From: Oxalobacteraceae bacterium
GTDB taxonomy: Bacteria > Pseudomonadota > Gammaproteobacteria > Burkholderiales > Burkholderiaceae_D
Assembly (NCBI GenBank): GCA_947446335.1
Contig: CANFGA010000001.1
Location: forward strand, 1 to 37,633
Length of the DNA stretch: 37,633 nucleotides
Reading direction: 5' to 3'
The notes below the pieces were generated by a model. The model saw nothing but the letters and a program-made list of their open reading frames with translations, searched no databases and was not told the DNA's origin. A program made the translations under genes and the position numbers. Shown piece by piece: positions 25,846-33,461 of the stretch (within the stretch, counting starts at the first letter, position 1; every line of letters starts with the position of its first letter).

Positions 25846-26817
25846 TCACTCGCCCCACACCTCGCCAAACACGCGCATCCAGTTTTCACCCAATACCTTG
25901 CGTATCCGCGCTTCGGTCCAGCCCGCCTTTTCCATGGCGGCAGTCAGATTGGGGAACTCGCCGATGGTGCGTATGCCCAGCGGATTGAGCACCGTGCCAA
26001 AGTCGGTCAGCTTGCGATAGCGGCCCTTGTCGTGGGTGATCAAGTCGAAGAAGCCCCGGTCATAACCCTGCGTGAAATCGGTGCCGATGCCGACGCAATC
26101 GTCACCGACCAGATTGATCACGTAATCGATCGCTTCGACATAATCGTCAACCGTGGCGTCGGTGCCGCGCTTGAGGAAAGGCGGGAACATCGTCACGCCG
26201 ATGAAACCGCCATGCTCTGCAATGAAGCGCAACTGTTCATCGCTCTTGTTGCGCGGATGCGCCTTCAAGCCGGTCGGCAGGCAATGTGAATAGCAGACCG
26301 GCTTCTTCGATGCCAGAATCGCTTCCTGCGAGGTGTTGCCGCCGACATGCGACAAGTCGACCATGATGCCGACACGATTCATTTCCGCGATCGCTTCGCG
26401 CCCGAATCCGGACAGCCCGCCATCGCGCTCATAGCAGCCGGTGCCGATCAGGTTTTGCGTGTTGTAGCAAAGCTGAACCACCCGCACCCCCATGTCGGCA
26501 TAGGCTTCGATGTAGCTCAGATTGTCTTCGAACGCATGCGCATTCTGAAAGCCGAGCACGATGCCAGTCTTGCCGTTGGCCTTGGCATCGCGAATGTCTT
26601 GCGTTGAGCGCACCAGGGTCAGCAGATCGCTGTTATCGCGGATCATTTTTTTCATGTCGCCGATGTTGTCCACCGTCCCCTGAAACCCTTCCCAGATCGA
26701 TACCGTGCAATTGGCGGCGCTCAAACCGCCGCGGCGCATGTCCTCGAACACCGAACGTTCCCATTTCGAGATGATCAAGCCGTCGATCACCAGTGCGTTG
26801 TCATGTAAGCTGCTCAT
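25846..26817 (-). CDS. Membrane dipeptidase (peptidase M19)-like protein with altered metal site
   Basis: 323-residue TIM-barrel protein of the renal dipeptidase family, with no signal peptide. Two conserved metal-ligand histidines are visible in VDLSHVGG and CYSHCLPTG. The N-terminal HxD pair of the family reads DGLIISKW here, and the bridging Glu position appears as Gln in FQNAHAFED. It has a strong ribosome binding site (AGGAGAAATGA before ATG 26817). Homologues lie at the start of the dgc cluster in pseudomonads, so a role linked to dimethylglycine or betaine is likely, but its substrate is unknown. 40 bp after the glyA remnant. Confidence 0.87.
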   Translation of the reverse strand: MSSLHDNALVIDGLIISKWERSVFEDMRRGGLSAANCTVSIWEGFQGTVDNIGDMKKMIRDNSDLLTLVRSTQDIRDAKANGKTGIVLGFQNAHAFEDNLSYIEAYADMGVRVVQLCYNTQNLIGTGCYERDGGLSGFGREAIAEMNRVGIMVDLSHVGGNTSQEAILASKKPVCYSHCLPTGLKAHPRNKSDEQLRFIAEHGGFIGVTMFPPFLKRGTDATVDDYVEAIDYVINLVGDDCVGIGTDFTQGYDRGFFDLITHDKGRYRKLTDFGTVLNPLGIRTIGEFPNLTAAMEKAGWTEARIRKVLGENWMRVFGEVWGE

Positions 26818-26857
26818 TCATTTCTCCTGAAGTGATTCTCGTGACGATGAGTGACAA

Positions 26858-27212
26858 TTAATGAATCGGGAATCTGGCGCACATTGCCCATGCCTCGGCG
26901 CGCACCCTTTGCTCGATGGCGGTATTGTTGTCGGGGTTGTGGCGCAATCCGTTGAGCACCTCGATCATCATGGCGCCGATATGACGAAATTCTTCCACGC
27001 CAAAACCGCGCGTGGTGCCGGCCGATGTCCCCAACCGGACACCGGAAGTGATGGCCGGTTTTTTGCGCTTCCAACACTGCGCGCGAGGCCATGTTTTCGG
27101 ACGCGATCATCTCGATCTGATGACGCTGGCGCAGCATTTCTCCATGGATGCTGGCCATGATCAAGGGATCGGTTTCCGACAAGCGCGATGCGAAAAAGGA
27201 TGAATGTGGCAT
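26858..27212 (-). pseudogene. glyA: Serine hydroxymethyltransferase remnant (large internal deletion)
   Basis: The first about 49 codons read as a normal GlyA N-terminus (FFASRLSETDPLIMASIHGE, then HQIEMIASENMASRAVLEAQ). At about 27061-27066, in a run of six A on the minus strand, the sequence jumps to the GlyA C-terminus in another frame: KKPAITSGVRLGTSAGTTRG, then VEEFRHIGAMMIEVLNGLRH and MCARFPIH, ending at the TAA at 26858-26860. About 300 codons of the centre, with the PLP lysine, are missing. It still has the leader and start of a working gene and stands first in the dgc/gbc operon. It is a deletion derivative, not a small gene. Confidence 0.85.
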
Positions 27213-27213
27213 G

Positions 27214-27231
27214 GATGCTCCGTAGGTGATC
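27214..27231 (-). promoter_or_regulatory. 18-bp leader element shared with the Liv-type binding-protein gene
   Basis: Minus-strand GATCACCTACGGAGCATC, ending one base before the remnant's ATG and carrying its ribosome binding site. It differs at one position from the element at 15547-15564. It sits about 60-80 nt from the predicted transcript start. Confidence 0.55.
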
Positions 27232-27299
27232 TTCAGCAAAATTGCACCCATGCTGCGCAAGTGCCATGGCGCGCTTTTTGGCGCAGTGTCATGAGCTCT

Positions 27300-27362
27300 A
27301 TATTAAGAAACCCCTTCCATCACAATTGAACACAAAGGACTTGGACTTGATCAAATTCGACA
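27300..27362 (-). promoter_or_regulatory. Predicted promoter and 21-bp-repeat operator of the glyA-remnant/dgc/gbc operon
   Basis: On the minus strand TGTCGA starts at 27362 and a degenerate AGTCCT half-site starts 21 bp later at 27341. Both have AA at the 15th-16th position, as in the ArgR half-site consensus. A good -10 (TAATAT, 27305-27300) starts 36 bp after the second half-site start, and the -35 position (27328-27323, CAATTG) is poor and lies inside the half-site. This is the layout expected of a class II activator. Confidence 0.55.
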
Positions 27363-27495
27363 TCGGAATTGATATCTCAAGATTCCATTTTCTGCGCACC
27401 GCCCTGTGGGACGGGGTTTCAACCGAAGTCAGATTCAGATGAAAACCGCGGATGCCAAGTTGCCGCATTCTTGGAAATGAATCCTGGCTGGCGCA

Positions 27496-27558
27496 TGTCG
27501 TTTTCAGGACAGTCGATGTCGCTCTTCTATTATTTTTTTACTCATGGAGTTTTATATT
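27496..27558 (+). promoter_or_regulatory. Predicted promoter and 21-bp-repeat operator of the choV-choW operon
   Basis: TGTCGT at 27496 and TGTCGC at 27517 are 21 bp apart in direct orientation; the identity is ATGTCG in both (27495-27500, 27516-27521). A -10 hexamer TATATT (27553-27558) starts 36 bp after the second half-site start, with a -35 position (27530-27535, TTATTT) inside that half-site. The predicted transcript would have a leader of about 80 nt. Confidence 0.6.
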
Positions 27559-27645
27559 GAATGTGTTACGCGACTGAAAATGTTCGCCTTCAAGAAAGCC
27601 CGGCAAGCGTTTTGAATACGATATGAAACCCAGAGGAAAACTCGC

Positions 27646-28815
27646 ATGCCATCTGACAAAGTAGTGGTAAAGAATCTGTACAAGGTATTTGATCCGGACC
27701 CACGCGATGCGCTCGCGATGCTGAAACAGGGCATCAAAAAGGATGTCGTTTTTTCCAAAACGGGCAAGGTGGTCGGTGTCAACGACATATCGTTCCAGGT
27801 GAACGAAGGCGAAATCTTTGTCTTGATGGGCTTGTCCGGCTCCGGCAAATCGACCCTGATCCGGCTGATCAACCGATTGCTCGATCCATCGGATGGCCAG
27901 ATCTATGTCGACGGACAGGATGTCTCCAAACTCTCCGCCAAAGACCTGGTCAAGTTGCGACGCAGTAACATGAGCATGGTGTTCCAGTCATTTGCGCTGA
28001 TGCCGCACCGCACGGTGCTCGACAACACGGCATTCGGCCTCGAGATCGCCGGCGTGGGCCGCAAAGCGCGCGAACAGCGCGCGCAACAGGTGCTCGAACA
28101 AGTCGGGCTCGGCCCCTATGCGAGGAAATATCCGCGCCAGCTTTCCGGCGGCATGCAACAGCGCGTCGGTCTGGCGCGCGCGCTGGCGGTCAATCCATCG
28201 CTGATGCTGATGGATGAGGCCTTCTCGGCCCTCGATCCGCTCAAGAGACAGGAAATGCAGGATGTCTTGTTGGCACTGCAAAGCGAACAGAAACGCACGA
28301 TCATGTTTGTCTCGCACGATCTCGAAGAAGCCTTGCGCATCGGTGGCCGCATCGCCATCATGGAGGGCGGCAACCTGGTCCAGGTCGGCACGCCGCAGGA
28401 AATCATCGAGAATCCGGCAGACGAATACGTGCGCTCTTTTTTCAAAAGTGTCGATACCTCGCGCTATTTGCTGGCCGCAGACATGCTCGATAGCACCGGC
28501 ATCCCGGTCGTGGTGCAACACAAGGCGCTGGAGAACCCGCCCGCCTGGCAACCCTGGCTGGCATTCGTGAACCAGGACCGCAAATGGCTCGGTTTGCTCA
28601 GTGCCGACCTGCTGACGGCGACGCGCAATCCCTTGCAAGCGCTGCAGTCGCAATACGGCGCCGTGTCGGAGCGCACCACGCTGCACGACATCTTGCCCGA
28701 GTTGCTGGGCAGAACCGCGCCGCTGCCGGTCCTCGATGGCGACGGCTGTTATCTGGGCGTCATCACGGCGGCCAGCGCCTTGCGCAAAATTTCCATCGGG
28801 GCCAATCATGTCTGA
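27646..28815 (+). CDS. Choline/glycine betaine ABC transporter ATP-binding protein
   Basis: 389-residue ProV/CbcV/ChoV-type ATPase. Walker A (MGLSGSGKSTLIRL), signature (LSGGMQQRVGLARAL), Walker B (LMLMDEAFSALDPL) and H-loop (VSHDLEEAL) are intact. The C-terminal about 110 residues are the CBS-like region usual in quaternary-amine transporters. The N-terminal insertion DPDPRDALAMLKQGIKKD is also typical of this family. A GAGGAAAA sequence precedes the ATG. It overlaps the permease gene by 8 bp, and the nearest matching binding protein is ChoX at 30988. Confidence 0.93.
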   Translation: MPSDKVVVKNLYKVFDPDPRDALAMLKQGIKKDVVFSKTGKVVGVNDISFQVNEGEIFVLMGLSGSGKSTLIRLINRLLDPSDGQIYVDGQDVSKLSAKDLVKLRRSNMSMVFQSFALMPHRTVLDNTAFGLEIAGVGRKAREQRAQQVLEQVGLGPYARKYPRQLSGGMQQRVGLARALAVNPSLMLMDEAFSALDPLKRQEMQDVLLALQSEQKRTIMFVSHDLEEALRIGGRIAIMEGGNLVQVGTPQEIIENPADEYVRSFFKSVDTSRYLLAADMLDSTGIPVVVQHKALENPPAWQPWLAFVNQDRKWLGLLSADLLTATRNPLQALQSQYGAVSERTTLHDILPELLGRTAPLPVLDGDGCYLGVITAASALRKISIGANHV

Positions 28816-29680
28816 TCTTTTGCAACGCATTCTGGATAATCCGCGCGATTACCTCGCCATCGGCAGATGGGTCAATGACTTTGTCAGCTATTTGCTGGAG
28901 CACGGCAGCCACACTTTTGATGCGATCGGCGCCACCATCGATGGCTTCGCCAGCGCAATCGAGCAGGGTTTGCAAGGGATGCCGACAGGGCTGCTGATCG
29001 GCATGTTTGTGGCGATCGGCTTCTGGCGACTGGGCTGGAAATTCGCTTCGTTCGCGCTGGTGTCGCTCGGCTTCATTGCCGCCATCGGCTTTTGGCCGCA
29101 GACCGTGGTGACGCTGGCGCTGACCTTGTCAGCCACCTTGATCAGCCTGGCATTGGGCATACCGCTGGGAATCTGGTGCGCAAAATACAATCGCGTCAAT
29201 GCCCTGGTGCGTCCCTTCCTCGATTTCATGCAAACCATGCCAGCCTTTGTCTATCTGATTCCGGCCGCCATGTTGTTTGGCCTGGGGCGCGTTCCCGGCA
29301 TCATCGCAACGGTGATTTTTGCGATGCCACCGGCCGTGCGCTTGACCAATCTCGGCATTCGCCAGGTGAACAAGGAGCAGGTCGAAGCAGGCTGTGCCTT
29401 TGGCTGCAATGCCAGCCAGCTATTGTTCAAGGTGCAATTGCCGATCGCCCTCCCCGCCATCATGACCGGGGTCAACCAGACCATCATGATGGCGTTGTCG
29501 ATGGTCATCATCGCCTCCATGGTCGGTGCCGGCGGTCTGGGCAATGATGTATTGACCAGCATTCAGCGACTCGACGTCGGCCTGGGCTTTGAAAGCGGCT
29601 TGAGCGTTGTGCTCCTGGCCATCATCCTGGACCGCATTACCGAGAGTTTTGGCAAAGGGCATGCGCAGCTGGAAACCTGA
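28808..29680 (+). CDS. Choline/glycine betaine ABC transporter permease
   Basis: 290-residue ProW/CbcW/ChoW-type inner-membrane permease with about six helices. The ABC coupling (EAA) loop is seen as EQVEAGCAFGCNASQLLFKV near residue 195, followed by IALPAIMTGVNQTIMMALSM. The start at 28808 overlaps the ATPase stop and gives the family N-terminus MSDLLQRILDNPRDYL. Second and last gene of the two-gene operon; it probably serves more than one binding protein. Confidence 0.93.
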   Translation: MSDLLQRILDNPRDYLAIGRWVNDFVSYLLEHGSHTFDAIGATIDGFASAIEQGLQGMPTGLLIGMFVAIGFWRLGWKFASFALVSLGFIAAIGFWPQTVVTLALTLSATLISLALGIPLGIWCAKYNRVNALVRPFLDFMQTMPAFVYLIPAAMLFGLGRVPGIIATVIFAMPPAVRLTNLGIRQVNKEQVEAGCAFGCNASQLLFKVQLPIALPAIMTGVNQTIMMALSMVIIASMVGAGGLGNDVLTSIQRLDVGLGFESGLSVVLLAIILDRITESFGKGHAQLET

Positions 29681-29798
29681 TGACAGCCATCCGGCGGGTC
29701 CACTTCTTTTCCTGTCACCATCGATGCAGCGGGATCATCAGTATCGATGGGTATGCATGCCCACCTTGTTCAGACGCAGCGTCTTGCAGGAGTCTACG

Positions 29799-30779
29799 AT
29801 GTCCCGGCAAAAACTTTCAGAGATCAGCCATATCGGTTTTTTGATACTGGATAATTTCTCGATGATCGCCTTTGCCAATGCGCTGGAACCTCTGCGCATG
29901 GCCAATTATCTGAGCAAGAAAGCGCTCTACAGCTGGTCGGTCATCAGCGTCGATGGCAGTTCTGCTGCAGCGAGCAACGGTTTGAGCTTGTCCCCGGTGT
30001 ACCAATTGGAAAACGCCCCGTCCTGTGACATCTTGTTTGTCTGCGGCGGCACGCAGGTGCGCGCAGCAGTCACCGACAAGGTGCTCTCGGTGCTGCGCGC
30101 CCAAGCCGCTCTCGGCACGCCGCTGGGCGCGCTTTGCACAGGCACCTTTGCGCTGGCCAAGGCTGGCCTCCTGAACGGTTACCGCTGCGCGATTCACTGG
30201 GAAAATCTGGCGGCGATCCGGGAAGAGTTCCCCGCAATACTGTTTTCTACCCAACTGTTTGTCATCGATCGCCATATCCTGACCTGCTCGGGCGGTACCG
30301 CGCCGCTGGATCTGATGTTGAACCTGATCCGCCTGAAGGGCGGCAAAAGCCTCGCTGCCGACGTATCCGAGCAGTTCATCGTCGAGCGCATACGCGACCA
30401 GAAAGACCAGCAAACCATGCCCCTGCTGGCGCGCATCGGGTCCAGCCATGAAGCCTTGCACGATGCCGCGATTTTCATGGAAACGAATATCGAAGATCCG
30501 TTCACGCTCGACCATCTGGCCGAGCAGGTAGGCATGTCACTGCGTCAATTGGAGCGCTTGTTCAAGCGCTACATGGGCACCACACCGGCGCAGCATTATC
30601 TGAACCTGCGCTTGCGCCGTGCGCGCGAATTCCTGGTGCAAACCAACATGTCGGTGATGGATGTGACGATCGCCTGCGGCTTCCAATCCTCGTCCCATTT
30701 TTGCAAATCCTACCGCGGCTTGTTCGGCTATCCACCGAGCCGAGAACATCATCAGGATCGGTTGTTGGGCGAGGTTTGA
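29799..30779 (+). CDS. gbdR: GbdR-like transcriptional activator (GATase1-like plus AraC HTH)
   Basis: 326-residue regulator. The N-terminal half begins HIGFLILDNFSMIAFANALE and continues with ALCTGTFALAKAGLLNGYRC and SGGTAPLDLMLNLI, close to GbdR of Pseudomonas as I know it. The C-terminal AraC pair runs from about residue 235 (LDHLAEQVGMSLRQLERLFK) to CGFQSSSHFCKSYRGLFGYP. GbdR senses glycine betaine and dimethylglycine and activates betaine-catabolism promoters. AGGAG lies seven bases before ATG 29799. Its place between the choline transporter genes and choX matches gbdR in pseudomonads. No TGTCGC repeat is seen in the 118 bp before it. Confidence 0.85.
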   Translation: MSRQKLSEISHIGFLILDNFSMIAFANALEPLRMANYLSKKALYSWSVISVDGSSAAASNGLSLSPVYQLENAPSCDILFVCGGTQVRAAVTDKVLSVLRAQAALGTPLGALCTGTFALAKAGLLNGYRCAIHWENLAAIREEFPAILFSTQLFVIDRHILTCSGGTAPLDLMLNLIRLKGGKSLAADVSEQFIVERIRDQKDQQTMPLLARIGSSHEALHDAAIFMETNIEDPFTLDHLAEQVGMSLRQLERLFKRYMGTTPAQHYLNLRLRRAREFLVQTNMSVMDVTIACGFQSSSHFCKSYRGLFGYPPSREHHQDRLLGEV

Positions 30780-30815
30780 AGACAGCAATCGTCAAGTGCC
30801 GGCGATATGAGCCCA

Positions 30816-30879
30816 TGTCGCCATGCGATACAAGTTGGTCGCATCGCGCCTGTTTCCGCTGGTTTTGTGCCTCTATAGT
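30816..30879 (+). promoter_or_regulatory. Predicted promoter and 21-bp-repeat operator of choX
   Basis: TGTCGC at 30816-30821 and GGTCGC at 30837-30842 are 21 bp apart in direct orientation. A good -10 (TATAGT, 30874-30879) starts 37 bp after the second half-site start; the -35 position near 30851 is poor. The leader is about 100 nt. The rest of the 208-bp gap between gbdR and choX holds nothing else recognised. Confidence 0.55.
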
Positions 30880-30987
30880 AGTTAAAAAAGCAACTGTTTT
30901 TCATCAAAAAACCTGCAGAAGGCGGGACCAAAAAGCATGCGCCAACTGTGCCCGATCTCGGATTACATTCAATGAGGACTACGTAAA

Positions 30988-31935
30988 ATGAAGCCCCTGA
31001 ACCTGCTTGGCTCTGCCGTCATCATCGCCCTGGCCAGCGCCGCACTCCCCGCTGCTGCCACTGAAGCGGAGAGTTGTCGTACGGTGCGTTTCGGCGACGT
31101 GGGCTGGAGCGATATCGCCGCCACCACGGGGCTCGCTTCGGTGCTATTGAAAGGCTTGTCCTATCGTCCGATCACGACGATGGCGTCGGTGCCGATCACC
31201 TTCTCCGGCATCAAGAACAAACAGATCGATGTCTTCCTCGGCTACTGGAATCCCAGCATGACCAGCATCATCGCGCCCTTCGTCAAGGCTGGACAGATCA
31301 AGGTGCTGGAGCAAGCCAACCTCGTTGGCGCCAAGTACACGCTCGCCGTCAATAGCGCAGCGTCGGAAGGCGGCTTGAAGAGCTTCGCCGATATCGCCCG
31401 TTACCACAAGGAACTCGATGGAAAGATCCATGGGATCGAAGCGGGCAATGACGGCAATCTGCTGATACAGCGCATGATCGACAAGAATGAATTCGGTCTC
31501 AAGGAGTTCAGGATGGTCGAGTCGAGCGAGGCCGGCATGCTGTCCGAAGTGCAGCGCTCGTCGCGCCTGAAAAAATGGATCGTGTTCCTGGGCTGGGAAC
31601 CGCATCCGATGAATGTGCAGGTGAACATGACGTATCTGGAAGGCGGTGACACCGTGTTCGGCCCCAATTACGGCGAAGCCAAAGTCTACACCGCCATGGC
31701 TAGTGACTACCAGGCACGCTGCCCGAACGCGGCGCGCTTGATCGGTAACCTGCAATTCACCACGGACCTGGAAAATGACGTGATGCTGCCGATTGCAAAC
31801 CGGGTCAAACCGAACGACGCGGCCCGCGCCTGGCTCAAGCGCAATCCGGCCGTGCTGCAACAATGGCTCAGCGGCGTGACGACCTTCGATGGCAAGGATG
31901 CCTTGGCCGCAGTCACAAAAAGTCTTGAACATTGA
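30988..31935 (+). CDS. choX: Choline ABC transporter substrate-binding protein
   Basis: 315-residue periplasmic binding protein with a signal peptide (about 1-24, cleavage after AAA or AAT). All five choline ligands known from Sinorhizobium ChoX appear to be conserved: Trp and Asp in VGWSDIAATTG, Trp in GYWNPSM, Tyr in VGAKYTLAV, Asn in EAGNDGN and Trp in LGWEPHPMN. It supplies choline, or a related quaternary amine, to the ATPase/permease encoded at 27646-29680. AGGA precedes the ATG by about ten bases. Confidence 0.93.
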   Translation: MKPLNLLGSAVIIALASAALPAAATEAESCRTVRFGDVGWSDIAATTGLASVLLKGLSYRPITTMASVPITFSGIKNKQIDVFLGYWNPSMTSIIAPFVKAGQIKVLEQANLVGAKYTLAVNSAASEGGLKSFADIARYHKELDGKIHGIEAGNDGNLLIQRMIDKNEFGLKEFRMVESSEAGMLSEVQRSSRLKKWIVFLGWEPHPMNVQVNMTYLEGGDTVFGPNYGEAKVYTAMASDYQARCPNAARLIGNLQFTTDLENDVMLPIANRVKPNDAARAWLKRNPAVLQQWLSGVTTFDGKDALAAVTKSLEH

Positions 31936-31946
31936 CGATCCGGCGT

Positions 31947-31981
31947 ATCGCGGTTGCGTGCAGCACGCATCGAACCGCGAT
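31947..31981 (+). terminator. Hairpin downstream of choX
   Basis: A perfect 9-bp stem (ATCGCGGTT 31947-31955 with AACCGCGAT 31973-31981) encloses a loop that itself can form a small GCGT/ACGC hairpin. It begins 11 bp after the choX stop. There is no T-run, so efficiency as an intrinsic terminator is doubtful. Confidence 0.45.
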
Positions 31982-32128
31982 CGCGGACGCTCAAAATGGC
32001 CGATGAATTTCTTTCATGAAACTCTGGCATGAATGTTGCTAAAGAATTATTTTAAACCAAGTAATTGCGGCAGATATCGCAGTCGAAGCCTTCATTCAAT
32101 TCTGAAATTCATGCAAGGGAACTACCTT

Positions 32129-33361
32129 ATGGCAAAAGTGGCAGTCATCGGGGCCGGCTTTGTCGGCCTGTCTGCAGCGTATTGGCTGATGCGCGATGGT
32201 CATCAAGTCACCATTTACGATCCCGCCGGCGCCGCTGGTGGCGCCTCGTATGGGAATGCAGGGACCTTTGCCAGTTACGCCTGCATCCCGGTCAACAACC
32301 CGTCGGTATTTCGCGATCTGCCGCGCTTTTTGCTCTCGGCTGACAGTCCGTTTCGCCTGCGCTGGGGCTATTTGCCGCAATTGGCGCCCTGGCTGGCACG
32401 CTTTCTGTTGCATTCGACCGAGCGGCGCTATCACGCTGCTGCGAGCGCGCTATCGGTGCTGTTGAGCCGTGCCTATGACGGCTACGCTGAAATGATCGAG
32501 CAAGCTGGCTTGGCGCGCTTCATCCGCCGCAGCGAGTGCCTGTATCTGTATTCGGGGGGCGCCGCCTTTCGCGCAGCGCAGCCCGCGTTGACGTTGCGAC
32601 GTACGCTCGGAATCGACTGCAACGTCATCAGCAAGTCGGAAGTGGAACAGCTCGAACCACAGTTGAATGCAATCTTTGAGCACGGCGTCCTGTTTCCCGG
32701 CTCCTGGTTCTTGTCCGATCCGGCAGCTTTTTTGACAGCGCTCCAATCGTGGCTGGTGCAGTCGGGATTGCGGTTGGAAAGCAGCGCCGTGCACAACATC
32801 AAGCCACGAACCGATGGCGTGCTGCTTGAAACTGGTGCAGGTAATGCCGATCACGATCATGTCGCGGTCTGCGCCGGTGCCCATTCGCGCCCTTTCGCCA
32901 GCCAATGCGGCGACCATATTGCGCTCGATACCGAGCGCGGTTATCACCTCATGTACCCCGGTACCACTGAGCTGATCTCGCGCCCGGTCGGTTGGGCCGA
33001 GCGCGGCTTTTACATGACGCCGATGGAACAAGGAATCCGCGTGGCGGGGACGGTGGAGCTGGCCGGCTTGAACCAGCACAAGCATCAAGGCTTGCTGGAT
33101 TTGCTGCAATTTTCGTCGAAACGGGCACTGCCGGCGTTGACGACACCGACCGAATCGTGGCTGGGTTTTAGGCCGACCTTGCCTGACGGCCTGCCGGTGC
33201 TGGGGCGCTCGCGCGCATCGAAGCGCGTGATTTATGCGTTTGGTCACCAGCACATCGGTCTCACGCTCGGCGGTCTGAGCGGTACCGTCGTGGCCGATCT
33301 GGTCGCCGGGCGCGCCTCGCCATTTAGCCTGGCGCCGTATGCGCCCGATCGTTTCAACTGA
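32129..33361 (+). CDS. FAD-dependent amino acid oxidoreductase (DadA-like)
   Basis: 410-residue member of the DAO/DadA flavoprotein family. The N-terminal FAD motif is VAVIGAGFVGLSAAYWLMRD, followed by GASYGNAGTFASYACIPVNN, and the C-terminal signature is GHQHIGLTLGGLSGTVVADL. It probably oxidises a D-amino acid, a hydroxyproline isomer or another N-substituted amino acid; the substrate cannot be read from the sequence. ATG 32129 is chosen because AAGGGA lies eight bases upstream. It is 100 bp before the next gene, a Liv-type binding protein, so the two may act together in uptake and oxidation of one compound. Confidence 0.87.
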   Translation: MAKVAVIGAGFVGLSAAYWLMRDGHQVTIYDPAGAAGGASYGNAGTFASYACIPVNNPSVFRDLPRFLLSADSPFRLRWGYLPQLAPWLARFLLHSTERRYHAAASALSVLLSRAYDGYAEMIEQAGLARFIRRSECLYLYSGGAAFRAAQPALTLRRTLGIDCNVISKSEVEQLEPQLNAIFEHGVLFPGSWFLSDPAAFLTALQSWLVQSGLRLESSAVHNIKPRTDGVLLETGAGNADHDHVAVCAGAHSRPFASQCGDHIALDTERGYHLMYPGTTELISRPVGWAERGFYMTPMEQGIRVAGTVELAGLNQHKHQGLLDLLQFSSKRALPALTTPTESWLGFRPTLPDGLPVLGRSRASKRVIYAFGHQHIGLTLGGLSGTVVADLVAGRASPFSLAPYAPDRFN

Positions 33362-33461
33362 CAGCCGCCCGCGTAACGCGCTCCAGAAATACGGATCTGA
33401 ACTCGAGCATACAGTTGCTTGAACACGATTTGCCACCGCACTACCCAACCAAGAGGAAGCA

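Larger units (their letters stand above)
27213..27645. other. 433-bp divergent intergenic region between the glyA remnant and choV
   Basis: It holds the two divergent predicted promoters listed separately and the shared leader element. The 130 bp between the two operators (about 27364-27494) contains no recognised gene or repeat. Confidence 0.6.

Noticed and set aside
29607..29798. 64-codon extension of the GbdR-like gene into the permease gene
   Set aside because: AGGAG just before ATG 29799 gives the normal family start; the extension would overlap the permease 3' end.
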